Origin: Eutreptiella sp. 'Long Island Sound 2002'
Lineage: Eukaryota; Euglenozoa; Euglenophyceae; Eutreptiales; Eutreptiaceae
Direction: 5' to 3'
NCBI GenBank assembly: GCA_964036045.1
Contig: OZ038382.1
Location: forward strand, 101,930,357 to 101,994,356
DNA: 64,000 bases
Shown here: in pieces, positions 20,516 to 33,400 of the stretch
Layout of the letters: each line of letters starts with the position of its first letter
Numbering within the stretch: the stretch's first letter is position 1
Notes under the pieces: model-generated
Told to the model about the DNA's origin: nothing
The model's input: the letters and a program-made list of their open reading frames with translations, nothing else
Databases searched by the model: none
Program-made: the position numbers and the translations under genes

Positions 20516-23500
20516 GAAGCAACAACCACCACCACCCAGCCCACACCGACCGGACCACACCGACCACCAGCCGGCCACACACGTTGGAGAGCCCACCAAC
20601 ACGCCTGACCACGCCGCGCAGACGAAGCGCCCACATCCAGCACCCAGCCCCAAACACCCACACCAGCACTGTCCACGCAGAGCATACACCAGCCACGCAC
20701 CACCAGACAACACTGGCCGCCACATGCAGGGCAACAACGCGCCCGCCCCCCGCAGACCCCCCGCAGCCCACACCAAGCACACGTCCATACGCGCACGCGC
20801 ACCCAACCAAGCCCACCAAGCCCCCGGCGCACCGACTTCCACCACCACCGCCACACACAACGGCACCCGGTCGCGCACACAGGCAGCCGCCAAACGCCGG
20901 CACCAACTCCACGGGCAGACAGGCGGACAAACCACCGCTATCAACACACCCGCACCAACAGGCACACCTAAGCTACCCAGCACTGGCCACACACACCGAG
21001 CACCACACCACCAGCCGCGCCCACCTCCCGCTGACCACCCACACCGAAGAACCTACCATCTCGCCCGGCCGCACTACCGCCCTCTCCTCTCCGCCAGCCT
21101 CTCAACAGCGGCACCCAAAGCATCACCTACAACACCCTCCCCCCCGACAGCACTCACGACGCCGTCATCAGGCACACCACCATCCACCCAGTGCCACACC
21201 TGCAACACCCTCACATTCAACATCACCCACAGCACCCACACCAGTAACCGCCAACATCACCGTCCCACCCTTATCACCTGCAGCACCATCACCATCGACA
21301 TCGCCAGCAACACCACCATCACACCCGACCACACCGCGCGCACGACGCACCCACAAGCAGCACAAAAACCCCAAACACCCACACCGACACCACCCACGCC
21401 GACCAGGCCCCACACCATCTGAGCAAAGCACACACCAGCCACGCTCCACCAGACAACACAAACCGCCACACGCACGGCAACAGCACAGCCGCCGCCCACA
21501 GACCCCCCGCAACCGGCACCAAGTACACACCAACACGCGTACCCGCACTCAACCACGCCCACCAAGCGCCCAGCGCACTGACCCCCACCACCACCGCCAC
21601 ACCCACAGGCAACCGCCCAATGCCGGCACCAGCTCCACGGGCACACAGGCAGACAAACCACCGCCGTCAACACACCCACGCCAACAAGCGCACCAAAGGT
21701 ACCCGGCACTGGTCACACACACCAAGCACGACAGAGTGGACGCGTCACCTGCCTCAACAGCCACCATCGGGCGTCTTGGTCCCAGCCTTCTAGAGGGAGT
21801 GGACCGTGTCACCAGCCTCACCTACACCGGAGACACCAGAGAGCCCACCATCACGCACGACCGCACTATCGCCCTCTCCTCCCTACCAGCCCCTCACCGG
21901 CACCCAAGGCATCACCAACAACACCCTCCCCATCGGCAGCACTCCAGACCCCGTCGCCAGGAGCACCACCATTCACCCGGTGCCTCACTTGCACCCTTAT
22001 CGCCTGCAGGACGGTCACCATCGACATCGCCAGCGACACCATCACCCACCACGTTACCTGCGGCACCCCCAACGGCCGTTGTGGCACCTACAATCACCAC
22101 CGGCACCACCAGCGACACCATCCACGATTACAGTATATGGCACCCGTGGTGCCCTCACCGTAAGCAGCGCTAGAGACACCAACCACCGCGTGACACGGGA
22201 CAGCACCCGTGGTGTCGCCTACAGACCTGCACCACCCGCGACATCACCAATGACGCCATCACCTGTTGCATCACGCACGGCACCACAGCACCTGCAACAC
22301 CCCCACCACTGGCACCGCCAGCGACACCCTCACCACTAACATCGCCCGTGACACCATCACCTGTTGAATCACCTCCCTGCGACAACCTCGCCGACGACAC
22401 CACCAGCACCATCACCACCCGGTGCATAGCCCACAGCCACCACCCGTTGCGTCCAATGCAACACCCCCTCCCCATCGGCAACGCCAACATCACCATCGCC
22501 CGCTCACCATCGCCATCACCAACGTCACCTGGTCCATCACCTGCGGCACCCTCGCCACCGGCGTCACCAAAGGCACCACCGCCAATTACACCACCTGCAG
22601 CCCCCCCATCACCCGCTGCACTGCTGGCAACCCTCACGACGGCGCCCCTGGCCTCACCACCACCTGGACCGTTACACCACCAGTAGCGCACACCAGCCCC
22701 ACCACCACAGGAAGCAGCACCCTCACAATCGACGCGACCCGCAGCACCATCACCATCGGCAGCGCCGGTGACTCCGCCACCAACGGAACCACCCGCAACA
22801 CCCTCACCATCAACAACACCAGCGTCACCGACGCCCGTTCCGCCACTGGCGACACCGCTGACACTGCCAACAGCGCCCACCCCAACACCCACAGCGCCCT
22901 CAGGGGCGACGTCGCCCGCGGCGCTCTCCCTCTGCAGCCCTCTCAACACCCACATCATCCCCTCCCCGTCGGCATTACCGGTCTCACAGTTGCCCGATGA
23001 ACCCCCACATTCTCCGTCACCTACGACGCCCCCACCATCAACACCGCCAGCGACGCCCGGGATGCACCGCTGCACCCTCACTGTCGTCAGAGACGCAAGC
23101 AGCGCCCTCACCACCGGCGTCGTCAACGACGCCAACACCCATTGCATCACCAGCAACACCCTCACCATCAGAATCACCCACAGTGCCGCCCACTGTGCCG
23201 CCTACAGCACCTTCACCATCAGCTGTTGCATCCGCAACACCCTCGCCGCCGACGCCAACAACCCCACCAACTGCCCCCCCCAACCATCGACATCACCAAC
23301 AACACCGTCACCCGATCCATCACCTGCGACACCCCCACCGACGGCATCACCAAAGCCACTATCACCCGTAGCACCCACGGCAGCCCCCTCTCCGGCCCCC
23401 CACCACCCGTTCTCAACCCATCACCTACGACACACACCGGCCCCACCGTTACCCGGTGCATCGCCTGCGTCACCCTCAGCATCAGCACCACCGACGACAC

Positions 23501-24850
23501 CACCACTCACAGCATCCCTGGCGACGCCCTACGCACAGGCAGTACCAGCAGCGCCACCAGTCGGCACACCACCTGCAACACCCCCCGTCAACAGCGCCAT
23601 TACCCATACCGTCACTCGCAGCGCCCTCGCCATGGACGTGACCTGCAGCACCCGCCGACATCACCAGCGACGCCACCGCCCGTTGCATCGCCTACGGCGA
23701 CCACAAGAACCGCCGCCCCCCCCCAGCACCCGCCCCGTCGCCTACGACACCGTTACCATCGGCCGTACGCATCGCCTGCAGCACCCACATCAGCCACAGA
23801 ACCTGCCGAATCGCCTGCAGCAGCCCCCCCCCTAAACATCACCAGCATCTCCACCACCCACTGCATCGCCCACAATGCCCCAACCCAACCCACCTCGCCT
23901 TCGACGCCATCCCCCCATCCCACCCACGCAAACCAGCCACGCCCACACTGGCCGTCCCGCAACGAGAAGTGGGGTGCCCACCGCCCAACCGGCCCACGCC
24001 ATGAACACACCCACACGCACGCCCACGTCTGGCCACGCCACCCAGGTGCTACCCAGGAGCCGCGACCACCCACACAAGCACCACGCCACCACTGCCGCCA
24101 GTCACCCGCCGCCGGCGACCCACGGACCGGCGCCTCGGAGACCAGAGGCCACCGGATGCCTGAGGGCCGACACACACACGGGGGCCCTACAGCGCAACAG
24201 CCACCCATCCCTCACGACACCCACACCCACACCAACACCAGCACCGGCACGCACCCACGCCCACGCCCAGCGCCGAAAACGCCCAACCACACGCACCCTC
24301 CCCCCCCCCAAAAAAAAACGAACACGCACAAAGAGAGGCAGCGCAAGGGACAAGCTAAGGAAGAAACCGCAGAGGGAGCAGCGGGCGAACACACGAATCC
24401 ACACGCACGCGCGCCCCCCCCCAACTGTCCACCCCACATGTCCCGCGCCCTCCCAAGAACTGCCAAGCCCAAGACCACCCCCCACGCACCGCCACAACGG
24501 ACCACCAAGAGGAGCCGCCGAGGACGACACACGACACACTGCCGCCGACCACACGGACGACACCGACACACGCCCCACCCCCACAACCCACTACGGCACG
24601 CCAACACACGGTGGTGCCCCCATGGATGCGGTACACCCCAAGTACCCCCCTCAGCCAGCCGACCAGGGGCCAAGGAGACACCGCGGAAGACCCACCCACA
24701 GTGAGGCCCCGGCAGCCGCTGCCAGCCGGTAGCCTACCACGGACCCAGCCCACACCCGAGCCCACAGCCCCCCCCCCACCATGGAGACAGTACACTCCAG
24801 CCACGCACCACCACTCCCCACCGACGGACACCGCACCGGGGCCACAACAC
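20510..24850 (+). repeat. C/A-rich low-complexity leader with a 0.75-kb tandem duplication
   Basis: The plus strand is almost pure C/A with ACC- and CAC-based periodicity. Two copies of a segment of about 0.75 kb lie in tandem: ACACCAGCCACGC with CACCAGACAACAC at about 20690 recurs at about 21430, GCCGGCACCA at 20898 recurs at 21624, and CCCTCTCCTC near 21080 recurs near 21870. From about 22100 to 23900 a degenerate short repeat built on CACCTGCRRCACC and CACCATCRNCA words takes over. Frames of 300-500 residues exist on both strands (Thr/Pro/His/Ser-rich on plus) but contain no domain. Confidence 0.6.
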
Positions 24851-24854
24851 GCCC

Positions 24855-27597
24855 ATGACACCGCGACCCACCGACCCGCAGACCCCGCAAACGTGGCAGC
24901 CCGCGTGTGGCTCATACACAGCGCTCCCTGCACCACTGGGTCCACTCACCGGTGAGCCGACACCCACAAGCACTACGCGACCACACACGCCTGGTTGCGA
25001 CACTCCAATCCCACAAACCCCCTCCCAGGGGACCCAAAGCCCCACACCACAACGAACCCACACGGCCTACGTACTGAAACTTACCAGAGGGACGATCAGG
25101 AGACCGCACAGGGCCGCCCCACACCGCCCGAGGACCAGCCACGAGCGACCACCCGACCCACCAGACTTGGACACGCCCCCCCCCCCCAACCAGGAAGGCC
25201 ACCAGGCAGCCCAGCACCACCATGCCACACCGCACCCCCCTCCCCCACCCGAGGACATGAAACACAACAGCCCACCAACACAGGAACGACGCCACGCCAC
25301 GCCGGCTCCGCACCCCCCCCCCCACCCACCGGCACCGCCCCTGGAAACCCCACACACCACACGCCAGTTCGACACCCACCACCAGCCACAACCCCAACCG
25401 GGCCCAGGGGCGACACCGCCGGCTGGCACAGCCACCAACGAGCAGGCGCACACCACAACCGGGCCAAACCACGCACTTCCCCGGGCACCAGCGCACGGCC
25501 CCGCACCGGCAGATGCGGATACCCGGAGCACTAACATAACACACCCGTTGCACCACGAAGCAGCACCCCAGCACGCCCTGGACATCGACAGCCTGCTAGA
25601 GCTGGAGCTCCAACACACGGAGGACACGGAACAGCATATGGACCTAACCCCGCCGGACCCCGAGCCCGCAACAAGCGACCCCGTGGACCCCGGCCACCCC
25701 AGCCCGCAAAATGCCCCCCCACGACCCCCACCCCGCGAGCGGGCGCCCTGGACACACCTGTCGAATGCCCTGCGGTGCCACCACCCCACCCACGAAGCCA
25801 GCAAGGGCCCTGCCGAGTACCGGGCGCCCCTGGAGCGCGACCTGCCCGACGTCACGGGGCCGGGGCTCCACGGGTACCCCACTACCCCCCCATCTCCGGG
25901 CGCCGCCACACAAGAATTGGAGGAAGAGTACGCCATCAACATCACTGACATGACGGCGTACGTGGAGAGCGTGGAGGACCCGGAGCAAGACACCATCCTA
26001 AGCCTCCTCGCCTACCACAGCTGGAGATGGGGCCATCAAGTCACCCTCCACCGGCCGCACAGCGGACCCCACCAGTGGTTCCCGGAACAGATGGCGAAGT
26101 GGGACATCGTCCTCCAGCTCACCCCCGAGGGCTTCTACATCCTCAGACACAGCGAGTTACCCGACACCACACCCGCTGCACAGGCGCTGCCGCTGGCCAA
26201 ACCCAAGGAGGACGACGGGGACGCACCCCCCCCGGAGGAATGTAACTGGGACCCCCCCACAGCCACCAACGAACACCTGCCGAACCGGCTCACCAAGTGT
26301 CACCTCCCCCACGACTACCATGCCACCAGCGACTCGCGGGGATGCCGCACACTGCCCCTGCAGTGGGCATCACCCGAGGGCACCTTCATGTAGCGGAAAA
26401 TCCTTTCCGGCGCCGTGGTGCTCACGTACCTGTGGCTCCAGGACACGGAGGCGCACACGCAGGCCCCTGGCGCACACCTCCTCCTCACCCTGGAAGGAGA
26501 GGCCGCCATTGAAAACGTCCACACAGCGGAAAGGGGAGGACTACGTACGGGCGAACGCAGACACCGCAGTGTGGTTACACGCCAACAAACACACCACACC
26601 ACCATGGTACCAGGGTCCCACCCCTGGCACGTGATCATCGTGCACCTACCCACAGGGACAGACACGGGCGACGCACAACAGGGATTGGCCGACAGGTGGT
26701 CACACGTGTGCGCCTCCCTGCACGATGGGCTGCACAAGCCCTCCCTCACCAGTCACACCCTCGAGCGGGCCCCCACCACGGCCGAATCCCACACCAGGGC
26801 AGCCCCCCCCACCGGGGTCTGGCCCTACACGCGCACCCTCAACCGCGCAGCAGCGGAAGCCCTCAAGACCGCCATCTCCAACCACCAGGGCCTCGTGCAC
26901 ACCCCCCAGGATAACACGCAGAAGGGCTACACTCTATGGTGGCACCACCCGGCACCAGAAGGGGGCCTACAACCACCAGCAGACCAGCCTGGCATCGGCC
27001 CGGACCTCCATGGCCCAGCAGGTTTGGGCGCCACCCCAATGGGCACCGTCCATCATCAAAGAAGCGGCGGCACGCCACAACCCAGCTTTCGCACACTTCC
27101 GGGGACGCCCCATTCATCCACCCCCACCAGATCTGGACCTCCCTGCCCACGATGCGTGGGCCGTCCACATCCTCATGCCCCACGACACCGCGCCCAAAAC
27201 GGGGGACGCGACGGCACGCGTAAACAAACAGCTCCCCAATACCGCAGTCAACTACGACATACCGACGCCCAACGTCGTCGTCACCCAAAACACGGACCGC
27301 GACAACTACTACCTCCACGCCACGCATGAGCGCTCCCTGATCACATATACACCTTCACCACCTACCCTGGCCTCCAGCCGCCGCGACACCACCCGCGTCC
27401 AGCGTGGAAGCATCCACTACACGTTGCCCCGACCCCGCGGAAAAGGCCCGCCCACCACGCACCCCCTCCAGCCGACAGCACCGCCCTCCACGCGGCCCGC
27501 AGACAGCCTGCGGCAAACCATCAAAACCACCTGCTCCCACGCATCAACGCTGGACCGAGCACCGTCAACGAAGCCACCCAGACAAGCACCTTGAACC
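24855..27597 (+). pseudogene. LINE-like element, large N-terminal reading frame (ORF1-like)
   Basis: A 512-residue frame (24855-26393) starts Pro/His-rich, then from about residue 240 becomes globular (ALDIDSLLELELQHTEDTEQ; later TAYVESVEDPEQDTILSLLA and WFPEQMAKWDIVLQLTPEGF). It stops at TAG 26391-26393, and the same phase continues coding-like (KILSGAVVLTYLWLQDTEAH). Frameshifts near 26540 and 26980 move the coding to a third phase that ends at 27594 and includes HDAWAVHILMPHDTAPKTGD. I recognise no RRM, zinc knuckle or known ORF1p fold. The position upstream of EN-RT suggests an RNA-binding ORF1 role, by inference only. Confidence 0.4.
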
Positions 27598-28132
27598 TAC
27601 TGGCCCGCAAGCTACGCCCCAAAATTGCACTGGAGGACACCTTCCCGGTATACTATGGCGAAAGCCGCACGGCACGACTGGCGGACCTGCGCACCATCAT
27701 CCCCTGCCACATCCAGCGCGTGGTGGGCCCCTCACCGTGTACGCGGTACCACACCCCATAACGGCCCAGTGCACCCACTGCAACCCCCGGTGCGCGCAAC
27801 CATGCGCGGGCGCTCTGCAAGAACCTCTGCCCACCCCTACCTACAGGGGGGGCATATACCTCGGCACTATACCCGGAGACCCACACCCCTACCTCTCGCC
27901 CGCGGCAGACCGCCACCACGCCATACCGCTACACCTTGTCGAGCACCGGGCGGTGGGACCATCCCCCTTCCAGAAACGCCCCCCCCACACCCGATCCGAC
28001 GGACGCCCGCCAGATGAGCTGACGCATGCCACGCCTGGACCCAAACGCGCCATCGCACTCCTCACCCTAAAGGCCGAGGCAACCATCCCCCGAGACCTGG
28101 AGAGGAAAACCACCTCATGGTGGAAGGGCTGA
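27598..28132 (+). pseudogene. LINE-like element, middle reading frame
   Basis: In one phase the sequence reads NLLARKLRPKIALEDTFPVY and, after a further phase change near 27730, VGPLTVYAVPHPITAQCTHC, then GGIYLGTIPGDPHPYLSPAA and a terminal KAEATIPRDLERKTTSWWKG, stopping at TGA 28130-28132. It carries a possible Cys cluster (C.HCNPRCAQPC). It probably belongs to the same original protein as the upstream frame. The next frame starts at ATG 28117, overlapping this one by 16 bases. Confidence 0.35.
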
Positions 28133-29340
28133 CGGAGCACGTCCTGATCGCAGCCATGTACGCCGCGGCGTCAGCCTCCCGCCTCTGGGAGGACCGCCCC
28201 TCCCCACCTCTAGCCGAGGCAGCGCAGGACGCCCCCGACGCAGGCCCTACCGCAGAGGACGTCCACCGCATCCTCAGCAACCGAGCGCCCCCAAAGACCG
28301 ACCCCCAGGTCCGCCCCATCCAGCTCGTCAGGTGGGACGCCATGGACGCCCCCCCGGCCACCACAGAGGTCCACATCCTCAAACACCGGGACATCTGGTG
28401 GACAGTGGAATGGGACGACCACGGCAAGGTCAGACGGGCAACGGCACACACCCCCGACGACAAGGTCCCGCCCCCACCACGCGGAGGGGACCGCTTGCAA
28501 CTCACTGCCTGCGTCCGCCACACCCCAGAAGCAACCTGGGAAGCGCTGCACTACGCCCCACACTGGGCGCAGGGGGCGCCAGGGGGCCCCCTCCCCCCGG
28601 AACGCACCCAAGCGTGGACACGCCACGCCACCCGCTACACGGCCCACAAGCGCCGCCACAGGACAGGCACCGGGCACCGGCTCCTCACCAGGCCCACAGA
28701 CCCGCCCGACACCCTACGGGAGGCCGAGGAAGTGCTTGGCCTCATGACCAAGCAGGTGTTCCAGCTGAAGGACGCCGTCCCCACGTCCAAACCCGACGTC
28801 CCAGCCACCCGCGAGCACCCCGTATTTGCACCGGGCCACGCGCCTGTACAGCAGCCCCAGGGCGCACCCCCCCAACCGGGACAGCCCAATGCACGGCGCG
28901 GCCCGGGTGCGAAGAAGCGCAAGGCCCCCGCACAGGCCAAACCTGCGCCCAAACCAAAAGCCAAGCCGAAGAGCTGGACCGAAGAGGAAGCCGCCGCCCT
29001 GTATCCCGAGTACGCCATCGGCACCCGGGTGCAGCTGCACTCCGAGTACGCCACAGCCGCGGGCCCCTCTGAGTGGATATGGGCCGCAGGTGAGGTCAAG
29101 CACCGGTACCGCGTCACCGGGGACCACCAAGGGGTCAGAATCCAAGTCAAGTGGGAACCAGCAACCCCCAGCGACAAGCAGGTGGGGCACACCATTGAAC
29201 CCTGGCAACACCGAAACGGTCGTGAGATGGTCCCCATGCAGCTCTGCACCCCCGACATGGAGCACCTCACAGGCACCGAGTACACAGGCGAGGTCCACAA
29301 TGCATGGCCCCTACCCCAGCCCCAGAAGCGAAACCGCAAG
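28117..29340 (+). pseudogene. LINE-like element, N-terminal part of the pol frame
   Basis: A clean frame of about 408 codons from ATG 28117. Residues 60-130 are globular (VRPIQLVRWDAMDAPPATTE; HRDIWWTVEWDDHGKVRRAT). Residues 250-290 form a very basic Lys/Pro/Ala linker (KKRKAPAQAKPAPKPKAKPK) that could serve nuclear import or nucleic-acid binding. Residues 290-400 form a compact beta-rich stretch (YAIGTRVQLHSEYATAAGPS, then WAAGEVKHRYRV and HTIEPWQHRNGREMVPMQL) reminiscent of small SH3/Tudor-like barrels. The frame runs on to 29928, but from about 29340 the sense moves to another phase where the endonuclease lies. Function unknown; SH3/Tudor similarity is a guess from strand pattern. Confidence 0.4.
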
Positions 29341-29439
29341 GCACCTGCAGCTCAGTGTCATCGACCTCCTCGACACCTGACGGGGCCCGGGCCGGACACG
29401 GCCCGCCCCCACGACTACCGGTCCCCGAAGACCTGCGCC

Positions 29440-30250
29440 TACGGAAGCCCACATCCGCATCAACGTCCTCAACGAGCCAGCGGTCACCTACGACCCCACC
29501 AAGGCCGCCACACTACAAGCCATTCCAGGGCCACAACCCAAAGGCGCAGACCTCCTGGGGTTCCTGGAGCACGCCCCCCGCAGAGCGGACCAGCCCGAAC
29601 CGGCACCAATCCTGGACCCGGAAGGGAACCAATACCACGCCCACTGGCAACAAGGGGTGCCCCTCTACCACAAGACGTCGGTCACGGTGCATGCCCACCC
29701 CAACCTCGGAGTGGACGGTCGCCTCGGGGCGTACGAGTGCGTGGGGCCCGGATGGCAGCCAAACGTGCTACTCACGCACGTCCCATTCGGAGAGGGGAAC
29801 AAGGACTTCCCGGACGCCCTGAGCCTGGCGTACCGCCGCCTCTCCCTCCTGGCACCCACCATCATAATAGGAGACCTAAACGCCGCCCCCACCGACGACG
29901 ACCGCACCGGCCCACCCATAGCGACTGACATAGCCGTCCAGGACGCCATGCACCAATTGGGCCTCACCGACCTCACAGCAGGGCTCGCCAGCACACCCTC
30001 CGAGTACCCCCACCAAGCCGGCATCTACCCCTCGCGCATCGACACGTGCTACGGGGACCCAACCACAGTACGCGTCCACGAGGCAATCTGCGGGGACCTC
30101 CCGCCCGCGGGGCACGGGCCACCGACCCCTTTACATCGACCTCGTCATCCCCAACCTACCCCCACCTGCGGCCACCCTGCCAGACAACACCCTCCCACTG
30201 ACACTACAGTTCCCAGTCGAGAACGACCACGGCGCCTGGCACAGGTATAA
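29440..30250 (+). pseudogene. LINE AP-type endonuclease domain
   Basis: The coding starts IRINVLNEPAVTYDPTKAAT and passes through LLTHVPFGEGNKDFPDALSL. Then come the metal-site motif IIIGDLNAAPTDDDR (GDLN, 29870-29881), SRIDTCYGDPTTVRVHEA (cf. S.ID) and CGDLPPAGHGP, where the His matches the catalytic SDH-type position. These are the hallmarks of the exonuclease-endonuclease-phosphatase fold that LINEs use to nick the target DNA. The phase is open from about 29430 to about 30115. There a frameshift moves the sequel (LYIDLVIPNLPPPAATLPDN) to another phase. The preceding basic frame ends out of phase, so at least two frameshifts flank the domain. Confidence 0.75.
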
Positions 30251-32381
30251 CAGGGCCCTACACGCCATCCTGCGCCGCCCAGATGCACCATCACTCACCA
30301 CCGCCATGCGCCGGGCGGCACTAGCATGCGGCATGGAGCGTGACACCAGCCACACAGGAACACCACCGGACCTCACCCTCCAACAGCTCGTCCATGACAA
30401 CTGGACCACGAAAGAGGAACTCGCCACCCTGCTGCGCCCCAGCACACCAAAAGCACGAGAACGGGACAGCCACCTCCGCGCGCTCCTCACCACCCACCGC
30501 CACCAGCTTCAAGAAACGGCACGCCCACCACATAGTGGCCGCAGCCCAGGAACGCAAAGGATACGGCAGAAACGACACGCCGTACAAGTCCCCGCGGTAC
30601 GTCAGCCGCATCCTGGAAGACACGGGGCGACGTACCATCCACGTGGTGCGCACCCCCGAGGGGGGCCTCACCAAGGACCCCGACGCCGTCCTCCAGGCAG
30701 TCTGGGACAGCTTCCAGGCACAACACGGGGACGCCCTCCCCGACCCCGACCCCCATACCCGAAACACCATCCGCGAGCATGTGCCCAGGGTTCTCAACCG
30801 GGAACAGCGGCGCGCCATCGAACACGACCCCTTCAGCATCTAAGAACTGCAACGCGCCCTGGACCGCCTCAAAAAGGGGGTTGTGCCCGGCGTCGTCGGT
30901 TTACCGGCCGAGGCGTACCAACACCTCACCCTGCCCATCAAGCGCCGCCTGGCAGCCCGCCTGTGGGACATCGTCACGGGCACCACGCCCATCCCCCCTG
31001 AGTGGGCCAACCTGGTCAGCCCCCTCTACAAGAAGGGGGACTGGGCGCAGCCAGGGAACTGGCGGCCCATAGTCTGCGCCACCACTGAGGTCAAGCTGGT
31101 GTGGACGCTCATCCTGGGCCACATCGCACCGGCAGTCTTCGCCCACGTGCCCGCCAGCATGTGGGGGGCCATGGCCGGCAGGTCCCCCCATGAGGCCATC
31201 TTCCTCCAGGACGCCGCGCTGGACATGAGCCCTTACGAGATGATCGTCGCCTCCCTCGACGTCCAAGGCGCGTTCCCCCATGCCCCACACCGGCTCCTCA
31301 CGGAGGTATGGGATGCCATGGGCCTCCCATTCCTATCCTGCGTGAACGGGTACATCCAGACCCGGCTCTACGCTTCATCAGAGCCGCCGGCCTCAGCCCC
31401 TGGACTGGCACAGACAGCGGGGTCCCCCAAGGTGGCGCCGAGGGCCCCTTCCTCTACCTTCCCGTCACCCTACCGCTGGCATTCGAGCTAGCACGGATAT
31501 ACCCGGGGTACGCCCCATACCCACTACGGTCCCCCCTCATTAACTTCGCGGACGACAACCTCCTAACTACGGCCACCCGCCACCGCGTGCCTGAGAACGC
31601 AGGGCTACCAACGACCACCGAGCAAGCGTCCGCCATTCTTCAACTCACCACAACCTACCTGGACGCCCACCAGCTCCTGGTGCACCCCCGCAAATCGGTC
31701 AGGCTAGCCGACATCGGGACTCCCACCCCCCACATTCGGAAAGGTGAACCCCTACACCTGGAGGACACCACAGTCCACCTGGGAGTCACACAGGCCACGC
31801 GACACCACCACATCACACTCCCAAGCAAGCTGGAAGGGCGCCTCGTCCGGCTACCCCAACTTGCCAGGGGGGATCTCCTGTCCACGCAGGGCCTGGCACA
31901 CCTCATGGAAGCGGTGCTCAACGCAGCCATCGGGTACCAAGCCCTGCACCTCCCACGGCCCCAAGACACCCTACACCACGCCCGACAGCAAGTGACGAAG
32001 GCATGGGCGCAACACGGAGGCTGGCCCACGTCTTTCCCCAAGGAGGCCATGATGGCCCACTGGCGCTACTACGGGGACAATGCAGGCGCCCTAGCCGACA
32101 TGGCCTATGCCAAACACGCAGCCCACCTCCTACACAAGGTGACACACAACCACCAACCCGAAATTCACAAAGCGGCAGCCATACGCATAAGAGAAGCCCA
32201 AATGGCCGACAACACCTGCCCCCGGTGGATACTGGCACAACACGGTGTCCACACCACCGTGGGCACCAACATCTGGGCCCAGCTGCAGTTCCTCCTACCG
32301 CACCACAGGCACGCCATCTTGACAAACCACCACTGCGATCAGCAGGGGCCACTCTTCGCCACGCACACTGACATCAACTGA
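30251..32381 (+). pseudogene. LINE reverse transcriptase domain
   Basis: The N-terminal extension runs AMRRAALACGMERDTSHTGT to about 30520, then shifts phase (YKSPRYVSRILEDTGRRTIH) and hits TAA 30841-30843. The same phase resumes with PGVVGLPAEAYQHL and SPLYKKGDWAQPGNWRPIVC (fingers), then SLDVQGAFPHAPH, with the motif A Asp at 31258-31260. A frameshift near 31370 leads to TDSGVPQGGAEGPFLYL (motif B) and INFADDNLLTTA (motif C, FADD at 31545-31556), then a long thumb-like segment ending at TGA 32379-32381. FADD, PQGG and the order after an EN domain place it with non-LTR reverse transcriptases. The protein makes cDNA at the nicked target site. All catalytic Asp codons are intact despite the frame damage. 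Confidence 0.85.
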
Positions 32382-32396
32382 CACCCGGCGGGCTAG

Positions 32397-33400
32397 GTGG
32401 ACAACCTGCGCCTCGTGGGAGCCACCATCGACATAGTTTGCATCACCCCAACGCAGATGAAGATCATGGCCCAATGCGACGCCCACCACGCCCCGTTTTC
32501 TTCAGACCTGCAATGGCCAGCACGTCGCGTCTTCCAGGCGTACCTCCGCGCATGCGCTACGAAGGCAGGGCGCGGCATGCCGGGGCCCAAGGACATCGAC
32601 AAGGTGTACAAGGCCTTCCAGCGCCAGCAGCCCCGACCCCGCCTGAGCGAGAACGAGGCCCCAGACGACGGCAACACAACGCAGGAGGAGCTTACCCCGT
32701 CAGCCGAAGGCTGGACACCACCCACCATTCTGCTACTGGCGCCAAACAGCCGGAAAAAAGGTTCCCGCACTGTCCAGCGACACCATACCCCCTGGTCCAT
32801 CCTCAAGCACAATGCCTCGGAGACCGATGTACCACCGGTCAGACACAGTGACCAGAGCATACCGCGCACGTGCTGGCACTGGGGCCCGGCAGCCCTTGAC
32901 ACTCCGTGGCCCCTGCTACACCTCATCTCCACCCACTACCACACCCCCACCGCCGCCGCCACCGCCGACCAGCAGGCATGGCTATCCCACTGGTTTCACA
33001 CGGTACCCCCAGACCACCCAGCACACGTAGCCTGGCCTGGAACGCCCACGGCGATGTGGACATTCACCAACGAGCAAGCAGACCCAGACAGCATGGCCAT
33101 GGAGTACGACCGCTGCGACCCACACCGCGCAGGACCTCCAGGAGGCACCCATGCGCCCCATACAGCACAAATGCCCCACCCTCAGCGGTGACAAAGACGA
33201 CAACGAACAGCGACAGACCATCACGTGCCAGAAGTTCCACCCCAATACGGGATACCTCTTCAACCTGATGTACGCGTATATCACCCAGGGGCGCCCGGAC
33301 AGAGGCTTCCTCCGCCTCACCCCGCGTGCCCCGGCCATCATCACCCAGGGGATAGGCGTCTATGCAGCGCCTGCTACTGCAACCCACGCAAATCACCACC
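32397..33400 (+). pseudogene. LINE-like element, RT-RNase H connection
   Basis: This continues the RT phase after two closely spaced stops. It reads NLRLVGATIDIVCITPTQMK, VFQAYLRACATKAGRGMPGP, KVYKAFQRQQPRPRLSENEA, and later CWHWGPAALDTPWPLLHLIS and AWLSHWFHTVPPDHPAHVAW, stopping at 33191. Another phase then gives FLRLTPRAPAIITQGIGVYA up to about 33370. It is Trp/His-rich with no recognisable fold. The position suggests a connection domain. Confidence 0.45.

Noticed and set aside
20584-24704. Several 300-530 residue Thr/Pro/His-rich genes
   Set aside because: Thymine-poor C/A-rich DNA rarely forms stop codons; the frames overlap in all phases and show no domain.
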